A stretch of 64,000 nt of DNA from Sceloporus undulatus (taxonomy: Eukaryota > Chordata > Lepidosauria > Squamata > Phrynosomatidae): assembly GCF_019175285.1 (NCBI RefSeq), contig NC_056528.1:16206447-16270446 (forward strand). Reading direction: 5' to 3'. Position 1 is the stretch's first letter. Every line of letters starts with the position of its first letter. Positions 13,838 through 28,000 of the stretch are shown here, in pieces. The notes beneath the pieces were generated by a model, which had not been told where the DNA came from, ran no database searches, and worked only from the letters and a program-made list of their open reading frames with translations. The position numbers and the translations under genes are program-made.

Positions 13838-16800
13838 GTGTGACCATGTATATACCCCAAGTAGAAACGTAGGCCGAATAAACACATGCCAAGGAAGAGG
13901 GGGCTTTGATTCCGGCACTCACAGCATGGAGAGCTGGAACTGACTCATGTTTTTCTTTCGGAAAGAAAGGAAACAATGAAAGAAACATCACCCGCAACTC
14001 GCCTGGGTTTGGGGTTTTGTTGTTTTGGTTTGGATTTTTTTAAAAAATCTTTAATGAGTTCTATATTTACTTGGGTGGAACTGCAATTTCCACTTGAGAA
14101 GGCTGTCTCTCCCCGAGACAGTTAGAACGGCAAAAGAAACACACAACAGTGGGGCTTTTCTGACACGCAACCAATGCACAGAAAAGGACTGGAGTGCAAG
14201 ATCATACCCACTGTCTCCACTTTTGACTTCAGTGGTGCACTTAAGTCATTTGGCGGCTCTAGGAATCAAATCTTTCTCTGTCTCAGCCTACCCAACTCCA
14301 CAGGGTTGTTGTGCAATGACAATGGGGCCGGGAGAATCACATCTTGCCAAGACCTTCTAAGATACACCTGGCTTTTTTCCCCTCTGCTCTTCAGCACAGT
14401 TTGGAAACAATCCATTTTGGACTTCAAATCCCAGTATCCCCCACCTGAAAGTTGTAGTGCACCGCTACTCCCTTTCCTGAGCTTCGACCTCATTATTCTT
14501 AGCCACGGCGCATCTGTGCTGCCCCAAACAACTTGGAAGAAGCGTGCGCTGGAAAGGCAAGAAAGAGAATAAACCATTGGGGAGGAAAAATAAAGACTTA
14601 TCCGCAGCTGCATGACGGCAAAATCTAGAGCGTGGATAATAGGAGGAAAAGATGCCTCAGCTGTTCAGCTGAGAAAGATCAGAGAGGGAAGGGAGAAGAG
14701 GAATCGGCCTTCCCGCTTTAGTCTCCCCTCCTCCACTTTTGGGTTAAATCCCCCAAGGCATCGGTTATGAAATGTCAGCAGAATCCTTGCTTGAAAAGAA
14801 GGAACGATAAACCCTTCACACAGAAGTCCCTTGGCTTCTTTCCATGGATGTTCATCTTTTCCCCTTGGGACAAAAGAACGTTATCGGACGCTGGGAAAAT
14901 AAATCCAATCCCGAATTTGTGGCTACTGGACAATGACCCTAGTGGTCCCCAGCACCGATTTCTCAAAACAAGGCAATAAAAGCACAGGCAAGGGACCTGT
15001 AGGACTGTTTTGTCCGAATCACTGTGTTCCCAGCCATGCCAGGCTATCACTGAAAAATAAGTGAAAGATGGGATTTATTAGTTCAATAAAATGGGCCCAG
15101 ACAGTCCATGGATGCCCCTCGCTTTTAAAACACACAAAACAAAACAACTCTTCAAGTGCTGTCCTGAAAGATTCCCATACACAAAACTTGTACAGTTTTT
15201 TAAATCACTATTCTGTTTCTGGGAAGGATAGGAAGCAGCTGTCTTCCTAAAGGGCTAGTGTGCAGGTATGTTTTCCCTCTCCAAATGAAACCTGCTGCAG
15301 AATTAAAGCGGTTTGACACCACTTTAACTGCCACGACTACAGCATCCTGGGAGTTGTAGGCTACCAGTCCTGAAAAGCACTAAAATCAAGACCCAGCAAA
15401 TGCAAATGCAGGGTCAGGGGTTTTCCCAACAAACAATGGATCTCTAATTCAACAGACACAATTTCTCCTTGCATATCCTCCCACCCTGAGGCCTTGCCAT
15501 TCAACAACAGAACAATACACAGATTAACATGGAAATTACTCATCTCAACCCAGGGTCACACAGTATGTATGTGTGTATGTGTGTGTGTGTGTGGGGGGGG
15601 GTGTGATAGCAAAGGAAAGCAACTTTTCCAAGTCATGTCTGTACAAATATATACCAGTAAATGGACCGAGAGGTTGAGATTGTCCATTGGGGGTGAAACT
15701 GTTCAGGAGGTGCTTTTTAAAAACTTGAATCCACCTTGATGCTCCTCTGACCAACAAGTGTGCTTTCCTGCAATACGTCTTTCATCTGGAACTATCAATA
15801 GCAACCCTGGCGGAGAGGCTTTTTTCATCTTTCCTCTTCATGCTGACACCAGAGAGAAACGTTGCCCTCTTCTATCTGTTCGGGCCAATCGCTCCCGCAG
15901 AACAGAAGCAAACCCAAATTGCCTTGACATTCAAATGCATCTGTGAATCAGCTCAACCTGAAGGAGGCAAAGCTCCAGATTGCCAGATAGGGAGAAAAAA
16001 ATCCTGGCAAGCTTTAAAGCAAGCAAAACATTACCAAATTGTAGAGGTGTTACATACATCTTTCTTCACACTCCCTTTGGGAAGCATTATGGCAGAAAGG
16101 GGCGCTTGGTGGCACCTATGTCAGTGAGGCAATGAAACCACTCCGGATCCCTCAATCCATGTTGGGGTTTAATCTAAGATTAGAAGAGGAATTTTTAGGG
16201 CTCCTGCATCTTTAATAGACAGTTGAGCAGAAAGAGAGTTTGGCACCAATTTGGACTAGGCTTGCCGCATTGGACTATGACTCTGGAGACCAGAGGCTTG
16301 GCCACGAAACCCATTGCGTGGCCTTCAACAAGTCACACTCTCTCAGCCTCAGGGGAAGGCAATGGCAAACCTTCTCTGCACAAATCTTACCAATAAAATC
16401 CCATGATAGGGTCACCTTAGAGTTGCCATAAGTCAGAAGTGACTGGAAGGCACACAACACAAACACAAAGTGCCAGCAGGAGTCTGGCCTTCATATCTTG
16501 ACCAAAAGGAAGGGAGCTATTTATGACTCTACCTTGAGCAGCACAATTGCTTGCAACAGTCCTAGCATCAAGCAAGTTGAATACTACCTGTGATCCAATA
16601 ATCCTCCCCAACATCCACCAATAACCAATCTTCCTACCTTCCAATATCCAAATCTAACAGTTTCAAGTGGAATCACTATTTGCCTCTCTCATACTCTGCT
16701 CAATACAAGGGTTTAATGACGGTTGCAACCCAATTTATTCTTCCCTCCTTGGAGAGCCACCAAGAAAATAAAAACTCTCCCCCTCCACACTTTTAGCTGT

Positions 16801-18226
16801 CACCTTGGCATAGTAAGTGAGGCAAATAATTCTCATTATTATGCTCAGAGCTAATCACCATCAGCCCCGTTCGCTCTTTCCAAAGTGAACATGACTCCAG
16901 AGGCTTTGGGAGCTGTTGCAACTCTACTTCTCACTCTGGGAGCGCATTCAGCAAGAGAGAGAGAGGGAGGGAGAGAAGAAAATGGGCATGTTATTTTACA
17001 CACATACACACACTCCGCTTAGACTAGCTTTCGGGAAAGATTAGGCATTTACAGCTATTGTGTGTCGTCTGAGTGGGTCACAGCTGGAGGGCCAGAAATG
17101 CAAGGAAAGCACTTCTAGCTTCTGTGTGCTCTCAAAAAAGGAAGAGAAAAAAGGAGGAAAGAATGAAGAGAAGGGAGAAGAGAAGAAAGGACAGGGAGGA
17201 CAATGAGGAGAAGAAGAAGGAGAGGAAGGCTGAGTCTGCCCTGCAGAAATAATCCAGGTTTAAACAGAGGCTGGATGGCCATCTGTCAGTGATGCTTTGA
17301 TAGAGAATTCCTGCATGGCAGGTGGTCAGACTGGATGGCCCTTGTGGTCTCTTCCAACTCTATGACTCTATGATGTTGTCACAACTTTCACTACCATTGC
17401 TGAATGCTATGGCATTCTGGGAATTGTAGTTTGTTGTGGCACCAGAGCTCCCCGACAGAGCAGGCTCACAAAACGACAGATCAAGGGCGCTTTATTGTGT
17501 CTGGTCTCTTCCCAATTCTATGATTCAATGACTCTACAATGGATGCCTGTATGTTGCAATGTCATGGCAGCCCCTAAGTGAATATGGAGGTAGCAAAATA
17601 ACTCAGTTTCAAGTTTTCCACATATGTAAGGCCATTTACTACAATGGTAAGTCCCAAGCGAAATGCCAACCAACGTTTTGAAGCTCTACTGGGAACAAAA
17701 CAGCCAAGGAGGACGAGAGAAAATGGCAGGTCGGAGAAAACCAAGGCCCTTTCTCCCCCACACCTTCCTTGCAAGATCCTTCCTTTTCTGCTCTGCAAGA
17801 GAGACATAGCAACCTGAAAAGTTCTCCACCTACGAAACACTCCATTTCATCCCTGCAACAAAATCCAGCTGCCACCCATGGATCGACACTGAGTTATTTC
17901 TTGTGAGACCCAATATCTTTTTCTGTGGGGGAAAACAATGCACCGTGTTGCATTGCAGATTATTGTGAGTCTAATGACTATGAGAAGCGCACATTTCACC
18001 GGAGTGCAGTCATTTCGTTATTGCTGTTTGCTTTAATTTGACTCCTTTTTTTTCTCTTTTCCTTTTCCTTTATTTTCGGGAACTCATTTGCAGCTAAGCA
18101 ACTGTTATATGCTCCCTGTTTGGTTATAATTTTGCAGGCGCTTTAATAAATCATAGCAAACGGGGAGGGGGCGAAAGCAAACCCCAACCTCCACAAAACC
18201 ATTTGCAAATTAAGATAATGAGTCTT

Positions 18227-18278
<52 letters not shown>

Positions 18279-21200
18279 TCTCACATCCATGGACAATCTC
18301 ACTCCAAAGCCTTGTTTACAGCCACTGAGACGAAAAGTGTCATCAACCATGAGAAATGGAAGATTCCCTGTTTATATGCGGCCAAGCATGCATGTCTCAA
18401 ATGGATATCAACTGAGTGACCCTAAAAGCAGAAAGGAAAAAATCAGATGTGTGCAATTCTCTGGTTCCTTTCTCTCTCTCTGGGATTTAGTAACTTTCAG
18501 ATGAAACTAACTCCACCAGAAGGTGTACAGAAAGAGAGCCAGCAAAATTTCGAGGCACCACGAGTTCTTCTTTGCCTCCAGTTGTACATTTACCAGTTAT
18601 ATTTACCATTTGGGAATGGGGAACATGGCTTACAGTTGTAAACCGCTTAGAGGCCGCTTAGGCGGTATGAAAAGGTATATCAATGAAGCTGCTATTGCTA
18701 TTCCTAGCTGCTATTGACCCTACCACACTGCTGCAGAGAAACTTAATACAAGATGGAGGTTGTTGTTGTTGCTGCTGCTGCTGCTGCTGCTGTTGTTGTT
18801 GTGTGCTTTCAAATCATTTCTGACTTATAGCAACCCTAAGGCACCTGGTATTCATTGGCAGTCTCCCATCATTTATCGTTGTGTGCCCTGAGGTCATTTC
18901 TGACTTACAAAGACCCTAAAGTAAACCTATCATGGTTTGCTTTGGGGTTTGCTTATCATGGGGTCTTCTTGGCAAGTGTCTCCAGAAGGGTTTTTGCCAT
19001 TACCATCCTCTGAGGTTGAGAGAGTGTGGCTTGCCTAGGGTCACCCAGTGGGTTTACATGGCCAAACAGGGATGTGAACTTCAGTCTCCAGAGTCATAGT
19101 CCAACACTCAAACCATTACATGAAATCACTACACCACACTGGTTCTCACATTGCACACGCAAGCAATTTCTCTGTGTGTATCTATGTGCAACTTGACTTC
19201 AACAGCCTTGAATGGAATGGAAAAGTTCTCTGCTGGACTAAGACGTCCAACCAACTTCCACAGGGGAACTTGATGCTTCCATTAGACCAGTGGTTCCCAA
19301 ATGCTGGTCCTCCAGATGTTTTGCACTTCAGCTCCCAGAATTCCTCACTGCTGGCCAAGTTAGCTGGGTCTATTGGGCGCTGAAGTCTAAAACACCTGGA
19401 GGACTAAAGTTTGGAAATCACTGCAGTTAGACACTAACAGAATTGCAGCTTGGTTCAGGTCTTGGCGATGGAGTGGTCCAACTAAGCAAGACGAAAGGAG
19501 ACAAGAGGCCATTGGAGTGGAATGAGGGAAGCCCTCTGAAGCTAGCAAAAGGAAAAGGAGATTGAACAGATGAAAGAGTGCCAACTTTCCTGAGCTCATC
19601 CCAAGGCAACAAAGAGATTTAATCAGACAGGAAGCCGTGGAAAGGAAGTCTGGAGAAGATCTCATCTAGCTTGATTTGATTTATTTGATAGATCACTTGC
19701 CCTTCCTCAAGACAGCTTACAAGCTACTTGATAAAACACCAGCACATCACCCGATGCAAATACCAAAAGTCACCAGTTTTCTGGTGCTCACATGCCTTGG
19801 ACTATGACTCTGGAGGTCAGGGTTTGAATCCCAGCTTGGCCATGGAAACCCACTTTGGGCAAGTCACACTCTCTCAGCCTCAGAGGATGGCAATGGCAAA
19901 CCCCTTATGAAGAAACTTGCCAGGAAAACCCCATGGTTGGGTTTGCCATAAATTGGAAACGACCTGAAGGCACACAAAAACAACAAAAGACACAGCCCTA
20001 GCTTTTGTATCGATTTTTTTAAAAAAATTACTTCATTTATATTATGATTCTCCTCTGACAGAATTCAAGGCTGTAGTCATGGCTCTCTGTTCCTTGTCCT
20101 TACAACTTTTTCCTCACAGCAACCCTGCAAGGGAGATCAAACAAGACCTGGAAAATCAGGCTTCAGGGCATTAAGCGCCCTTTAAGAATGGTCCTTTTCA
20201 GCACCTTGGAAGAGGAAGAAATAGGAAGGTGCTCAAGAGAAGATGCAGAAAGGTGAAATGGGGCAGCCTGGACTCTGGAGAGTGCAACCAGAAAAGCATT
20301 AAGTGCATCTTTCCCTGCTCAGCTTAAAAGTCTGCATCCAAAGAGGGTGAAGATCAAGGAAAGGGTTCAGGGTGCACTTTGGAAGGGTCTCTTTCAACAT
20401 CTTGGAGAGCACATTGCATGAAGAGCAAAGGAATAGGACACTGTTCAAAAGGCAGTGCATAAAGTCGACATGGGGAAGTCAGGACTCTTAGAGAGCACCA
20501 CCAGGAAAGGATGGAGCACATCTTTCCACGCTGAGCTTATAAATCCAATCCAATGACAGAGAAAATCAAAGAAGGGCTTTCCGGATGCACTTTGGGAAGG
20601 GTCCCTTGGAAAGGGCAGTGCATAAAGGGCCAGGGGAAATAGACAGCTCAGCAGGCGGTGCGTAAAGGCAAGCACAGTCTGCTGGGAAGCACAACTGGGA
20701 CAGGATCCAGTGCAGCTTTCCCCAAAGGGCTTCAAACTCTGAGTCTAAAGACAGAGAGACTCAGGCTTTGGGAAGGATCCTTTTCAGCACTTTGGAGAGC
20801 GCAGCACATAAAAGGAGAGGGAAGAGGAAGGCGCGTCAAGGCCAAAAGCAGAGGTCAGCACCCTGGAGAGCTCCCCCCAGCTTTTGCACGTCAGGATCCC
20901 ACTTTCTCCATTCCCCAACACGTGTCTCTCCACCTTCCGAGTCCTGGGTGCCTTTCCCACGGTCCTTCTGCCATCCTCCCCTCTCCTTCCCTTTCATTCC
21001 TTTCTTTCGCCATCCCTTACCTTTCCTTTTCTCCATCCCTTCCTTTCCTTTCCTCTTTACTTTCTTCCATACTCTGCTTTCTTTCCCTTTTCTCTCTCTG
21101 TCTCACTCTCTCCCTGAGTCCCTTCCCTCTCATTTCTCCATCCCTTCCCTTCTCTTTGTCCCTTCCCTTCCTCTCTTTTCTTTCTTTCTTTCTTTCTTTC

Positions 21201-21719
21201 TTTCTTTTTTTCTCTTTCTGCACCACTCTCTCCCTTATCTTACCTTTCTCCATCCCATCCCTTCTGTCCCGTCCTCTCTCTTTCTTCTTCCCCTTTTCTC
21301 TCTCTGCACCACTCTCTCCCTTCCCTTCCCTTTCTTTCTTTCTTTCCTTTCTCTCTCTCTGCATCACTCTCTCCCTTCCCTTCCCTTCCCTTCCTTCCCT
21401 TCCCTTCCTCTATCCCATTCTCTTTCTCTTCCCCTTCTCCATCCCATCCCATCCTCTTCCTCTGCCTCCATCCCTTCCTTTCCCATCCCCAAGAGCCCCT
21501 CTCTCCTTACCTGTCGTCGTTCTGGAAGCTCTGGTCCCCCAAAAGTAAGTCCCGGAACCGGTAGCGAGGCGGCAGAGGGAGGACTTCGGAGTCCACCTCG
21601 GTCATGGTCAAGGAGGAGATGTCCAAGATGAGTCCACTCTTGTGGCTGCCTCCTCTGTAACCTCCTGGGGAGGACTTGAGCCTAGGAGGAAGGAGAGGGG
21701 GGTGAGTGGAGGGAGCCAG

Positions 21720-21761
<42 letters not shown>

Positions 21762-22008
21762 TCCTCTGTTCTCCTCTTCTCCTCCTTTTGCTGGACCCAA
21801 GCCAGATGCTCCAGCCCCTCCTTGCTTCCCCCCTTTGGAGTCAGCTGAAGCTTCCCTTTGGCTCTGGAGGAGGCTCCTTGTGCTTCTGGGTTGTTGCTTT
21901 CAAGGAATGACCAAGACCTTCAGCATGATCCAGGCAACAGACTCAGAGAATCACAGGACTTGGAAGAGATTCCTAAAGGGCACCCAGTCAAACTCCCCTT
22001 TGCCATGC

Positions 22009-22049
<41 letters not shown>

Positions 22050-25000
22050 GCATAAAAAGACATACAGATGCAAAGACACCGACATCTATATGCACTCGTC
22101 TATCGTCCAGTCATACATAAAAAATATTAAAAGAAAGGAAAGAAAGTAAATTGACATAAATAATCTTTAGTCAACATATATCTAAAACATATCTTTGTTA
22201 GAGTAATTTTTTACTTGACTATGTTACTGTACATGTATTAACCATTTTCTGCTTTCACCCCACTTTATCATCGCAACAGAAATTGATCAAATAAGGATCA
22301 CAATCAATTTCAAGGGGGAACGGCGGTCCTATAACCCGATTTACAATTCGTAGTAAATTGTAGTGGGAATGACTCCTAAATTACCCTTGAAGGATTGGTA
22401 CCTTCATTTCTTTCCCTGTTAAGATCACTCTATTCTTTTCCTTCCTATCCAAAAATCTCTTACCTTTCTACCTACGACATACACATACCTTCAGCTACTT
22501 TCTCTTGCCTTCTACAACGTACTAAACCTTCTGGTATCTAGCCTCCTTGATCTTCCAATCCTTCCATCTCATGAGTATCATCAAAACAACAACAACAACA
22601 ACACAGCAACCTTCATTCCTTCGTAACCTTCCTTCCTAAATATTATTTTACCACATTCATTCCTCAGCTTCTTCTCCTGCTGTCTTTGACAACCAAAGCA
22701 ATCCTAAGAGGTGGCCATCCATTGAAGGCAGTGGTTCCCAAACCCTGGTCCTTCAGGTGTTTTGGACTTCAACTCCCAGAGGTCCCAGCCAAGCTGGCCA
22801 AGGGTCAGGAATTCTGGGAGGTGAAGTCCAAAATACCTAGAGAACCAAGGTTTAGATCTAAGGAGACTCCCCAAGGCAGGCTCTTAACCATCAGGAGGTT
22901 CTTCCTAAGGTTGAGGTGGAATCTCTCAAGGTTTAAATCCTCCTCCTTCCTTCCCAAGATAAAGCGAGCCTCACACAAGCCCTATCCAGCATCACTCACT
23001 GTGTCCATACCTCTTGTGGGTAGACTAAGTGGCTCCAGGTGTTTTGGACTTCAACTCCCAGAAGCCTCAGCCCACTTGACCCACAGTCAAGAATACTGGG
23101 AGCTGAAGTCCAAAACATCTGGAGGACCCAAGCTTGGGAACACCTGCCCTAAAGGCACCAGATCCCATCTGATTTCTTGGAAGCTAAGCAGGGTCAGCCT
23201 TGGTTAGTACTTGGTTGGGAGACTGCCAACCAATTCCAAGGGCTGTAGGTTCTCTTCCAGAGGAAGGCACTGGCAAAACTACTTCTGTGTATTCTTTGCT
23301 TAAGAAACCCTGTGAAATTCATGGGGTCACCATAAGCCAACAGGAGACTTGTAGGCACATGGAATAGTGGCTTGAGAGTGCTGGGTTGTGTCTCTGGAGC
23401 TCAGGTTTCAAATCCCCACTTGGCTGTGAAACCCATTGGGTGACCATGAGCAAGTCACACTCTCTCAGCCTCAGGGGAAGGCAATGGCAAACCTCCTCTG
23501 AACAAATCTTGCTAAGAAAACCCCAGGATAGGTTTGGTTTTTATCCCACCTTTGTTCCAACACTGCTAAAATACAATCCCAGAGACCCATCTCAGATTTG
23601 AATTTGGATCATAGATGGTGGGAAAGGAGGCTCTCCAACCTACTCCAGTTGGCCACATATGTTTCTTTAGTTGTGAACCACATAACCAAAGATTTTCCTA
23701 CTTTCCTTCCCACTCCAGTGCCCTTCCGTACTTTACAACTGCTTCTATATTCCCGATATGTTAAGAGTGAAAGAAATCCATCAAGAAAAAGAGAGAGACT
23801 CTGAGCATGTGCAGTTTGATATTTTACACTGCTTTGAGTCATGGCACCATCAGGAATGCAGGGACCAAATCAGATTTGTTTCTGCTTCTATGTACATCAA
23901 TGCGGGAACGAACACCCTTTTGTTATGCCAAAGGATGTATGGGTATGTTTTTAAAAGCAAAAATGAAATGAACATCTGTGGCCATGCGCATGTTAGGCCA
24001 GCTGCCCTTCTTATATAACACCATGGTTAAAAATAAGAAAGATCTGCTTTTTAATCTAAACTGGCCTTTGCTTGCTACCTGGCTGCAGCAGAGGGACCTT
24101 TTAATGGGGGTGCTATATTTTTGCTTTCCCCGTGACGTTTTAAATGCGTTTCCAACTGTTTTAGTGTTTTAATAGTTTTGTTATTTAATCACTTCCATAA
24201 TTTTGCACTATACATCTTTCTAGAAGCAGTGCGCTTTAGACTACGCTGCTAGCCACCCAGGGTCCCATATGGAGAAAAAGCTGGGGGGCACATTAAATAC
24301 ATTTTAGTGAAGATCCTACAATGAGGAGCTGGAGTTACACACCACCCCTCTGGGAATGACTGGCAATGCCAAGTGCGCATGCACATGTGCGATGCGCAAG
24401 TAATGTGCATAGGCACGCAACCCATAAAGCATGCAATTGTGCATCCATGCACAATGCACACCCATGCACAATGTGTGTCCATGTGCAATGGCAACACATG
24501 TGCAACGGCCCTATCCGCTGCCAGATAAGTTGGGCTCAAATTTGAGTCTCTATTCTGATCCTGAGGTCCAACCTAACACAGTCAAACATCCACACACAGG
24601 CAGATGTTCACCAAAGGAGGGGAGAAGGTGATGAGGCTCCAAGCAAAGGCTTTTAAATAGAAACAATTCCTGTTTTAGAAGTAGAGGATCCAGAAAAGGG
24701 TTTCGAAGATGCACCTTTTCCAATTTTAGCAGCCCAGGTGCCTCTCAAGATCACTTGCCAGCTTCTCAAAAGTCAACTAGTTCTCCTTAAAGCAGCAGAA
24801 AGCATCTGATGTTTCTGCTGATGGTTGATCCAAGGAGCCAAAGGAAGCTGTTCCTCATCACTTTCTGCCCATCCTTTGCCAGTTCAGTGTGCCTTTGCTT
24901 AATTCTATTCCCTCCTGAGCAAAAATTGTGGATTCCTTTTTCCTTCTCCTAGACTTGGTGCCAGCTGAGCTTCATTCATGCCCCTTGCAAGCATTTAAAA

Positions 25001-28000
25001 TCAATGATCGGTTTGACCTTCTCACTAAAGTTTCTGAAGATCTCTCAACTTACTCTCTTGCTCTGCCAGCATCTCCAACTCCAAAGTATCATACGAAACA
25101 AAGACCCAAGTTAGCACCAAGAAGGACAACACAGAAGTAAATAGCATTTTTAGAAAGCGGTCAAAGAATATTAGTTTGTTTTAGAAAAAGACACAACACA
25201 CAAAATAATTTGCGTGGGATTCAAGGTGGCATACAGCCATCTAAAAACTCAGGACGGATTTTAAAAACTATGAATACAAAAGTTAAAATACTATGAAACC
25301 CAACAAGTTAAAGCGCATTTAAGACATAATAAAACAGAAGCACAATGTATGTATTTATGAGCCTTCAAGTCACCTACCAACTTATGGTGACCCCATGAAT
25401 TTAATAGGGTTTTTAAGGCAAGGAATACTCATAGGTGGTTTTTCCAGTTATGTACCTTGTATTTATTGGTGTTCTCCCATCCTTTATTGTTGTGTGCCCT
25501 CAGGTCATTTCCGACTTATGGAGACCCTAAGGTGAAGCTATCATGGGTTTTTCTTGGCGAGTTTCTTCAGAGGGGGTTTCCATTGCCATCCTCTGAGGCT
25601 GAGAGAGAGCACCTTGCCCCAGTGGGTTTATAGGGCTGAGCCAGGATCCGCACCCTGGTCTCCAGAGTCATAGACCACTACACACTTCTCCCCCCAAAAA
25701 GACCGATCAAAAAGGCCCACCAAATATTGGCTCAGGGATAGTCTAGCAGACACTAACCTCATCAGCTTTTGAGCAAGATCACCCCGCCTGGAATAACATC
25801 TCACCATCATCCGGAGCACCAGAAGACCAAGACCAAGCCTTGGAGATGCAAGGGACACATCTTTTCCAATCAAATGCAGAAAAAAACCTCCAGCAAACCT
25901 CTCCCGCTGTGTTTGCGGTCGGAGAGAGAATCCATTTGGAAAAGGTCACCTCCTCCTTCAAGGATGGATCGTCCTGTGTTCACCTTGTTCAGAAGCAGAG
26001 CAGGGAGTAATATTTTTATTTCCTTCTTTCCCAGCCTCTGAGTTTGCCTTTTTGACAGATCCTCTCTCATTCGCTCTCATTCTCTCTAGGCAATCTTGAT
26101 TCCCAAGGACAAAGAAGGTCCGCTGGGATGACAGGCCTTTGTGACTAAAAGAGAAAGATCACGGATGGAGACAAGCCAGGCAGATCCCACGCCAGAAAGC
26201 AATCGAAGCCATGTCCGTCTCTGTGGCTACCAGACCCACGGGTGCCTCCTGGAGCCACGTGGGGCTGGCTGGTGATGCAAGGAATGAAATAACCCACTTC
26301 TTTGGAAAGGAGCCAGAACACCCTCCCTTTGCTCTAAATGCTCACCGGTTATCTCTTCTCCACACATAGCCTTGTTATTATTCAGAGGTTGAGCTGGGCA
26401 TCACAGTTCCAGAGGGATACTGACAAGCCGGAGCATGTCCAGAGGAGGGTAACCAAAATGGTGAACGGTCTGGAAGCCATTAAGCCCTATGAGGAGCGGT
26501 TCAGGGAGCTGTTTAGCGTGGGGAAGAGAAGGTGAAGAGGTGACATGATCACCAAGTTTTAATATTTGAAGGGATGTTATGTTGAGGATGGAGCAAGATT
26601 GTTTTCTGCTGCTCTAGAGAACAGGACTCAATTCTGATTGAACTCATTGGATTCAAACTACAGGGAAAGAGATTCCACCTCAACGTTAGGAAGAGATTCC
26701 CAATGGTAAGAGCTGGTTTAAGGAGTGACACGACAGTCATCTTTAAATATTTTGAAGGGCTGTCATGTTGAGGATGGAGCAAACTTGTTTTCTGCTGCTC
26801 TAGAGACCAGAATTCTGATTGAACTCCATGGATTCAAACTACAGGGAAAGAGATTCCACCTCAACATTAGGAAGAGGTTCCCAGTAGTAAGAGCTGGTTT
26901 AAGGGGTGATATGATAGTCCTGTTTACATTTTTGAAGGGACGTCATGTTGAGGATGGAGCAAGCTTGTTTTCTGCTGCTCCAGAGACTAGGACACATAGC
27001 AATGGATTCAAGCAATGGGAAAAGAGATTCCACCTAAATATTAGGAAGAACGTCCTGATGGTAAGAGCTGTTTGACAGTGGAAGTCATTGCCAGGGAGTG
27101 ATGGAAGCTCCTTCTTTGGAGGTCATCTGTTGGGGATGCTTTGATTGTGTCTTCCTGCATGGCAGAATGGGGTTGGATTGGATGATCTTTGGGGGTCTCT
27201 TCCAAGTCAATGAAGGGAGAAAAAGGCCAGGTGATCACAATCTTTGGTTACCTGAGGTCCATCACTCCAACCATTACATCATGCTGGCTCTCCCATACTT
27301 CAATACCTTGATAAGATATCTTTTCAAAATACCTCTCCTGCCCTGTATTAATGAAGCATCTCAGTGTGTACTGAAATGGGGGCTTTCAGAAAGCAGATGG
27401 GAAAGTGGAGGTGGGTTGGAAATGCAGTTTCCCACTGATTTCCCAAGCGGCATTTCCCCAGCTATAAAACCTTTTACAGGGGAAGACTATGGTGTGCCCC
27501 CTTCTACTCCAAAGCAAACTTATTATTACACACACACACACATACAAAGGAAATGGCTAGGAGCCCTAAATCTCTGGATGGAAAGGTCACTGAAGATGGG
27601 CTTGCTGGTTTTTCCGGAGGCAGGCACTTGAATAGAGGAGGCTGAGAAATATTTAAAGAACGGTAATTGCGGCTCGGTATGGAAAGCCATAAATATCGCA
27701 GCCGTTAAGTGAGACTTCCAAGGAAGAGCTGATCTCCCCAGGAAGGTTGGCAAAACAGCCCCGGCTGCAAGAGAAAGAGTCAGAGGTGGCCTTTTGCTCG
27801 AAACGAAAGGCCTAGACACTTTCATGAGGCAGAATCTTATTCAGGGTGTTGTTTCACAATGAAAACAATCCACATGGCTGTGTGCATGAAGTCGAGCCAT
27901 TCACTGTATCGCCCAGTTCCTTGCTCTCTGTAAATGAGTTGTAAAGGAATTCAGAGGATGCATAAAATGCTCAAATGTGAGGATCCTAAAACAAGAAAAG

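Noticed and set aside
20658-21631. Two long plus-strand open frames (296 and 287 residues) rich in Ser, Pro, Leu and Phe
   Set aside because: They are translations of the pyrimidine-rich tract and the diverged tandem array, overlap each other in different frames, and run across the real KCNT1 exon on the other strand.
23151-23365. 5S rRNA gene
   Set aside because: Only the promoter-proximal part resembles 5S, and it is joined to a SINE body; similar copies occur at 39551 and 62434.
27098-27631. 177-residue plus-strand open frame
   Set aside because: It starts inside the CR1 3' end and continues into unassigned intron.
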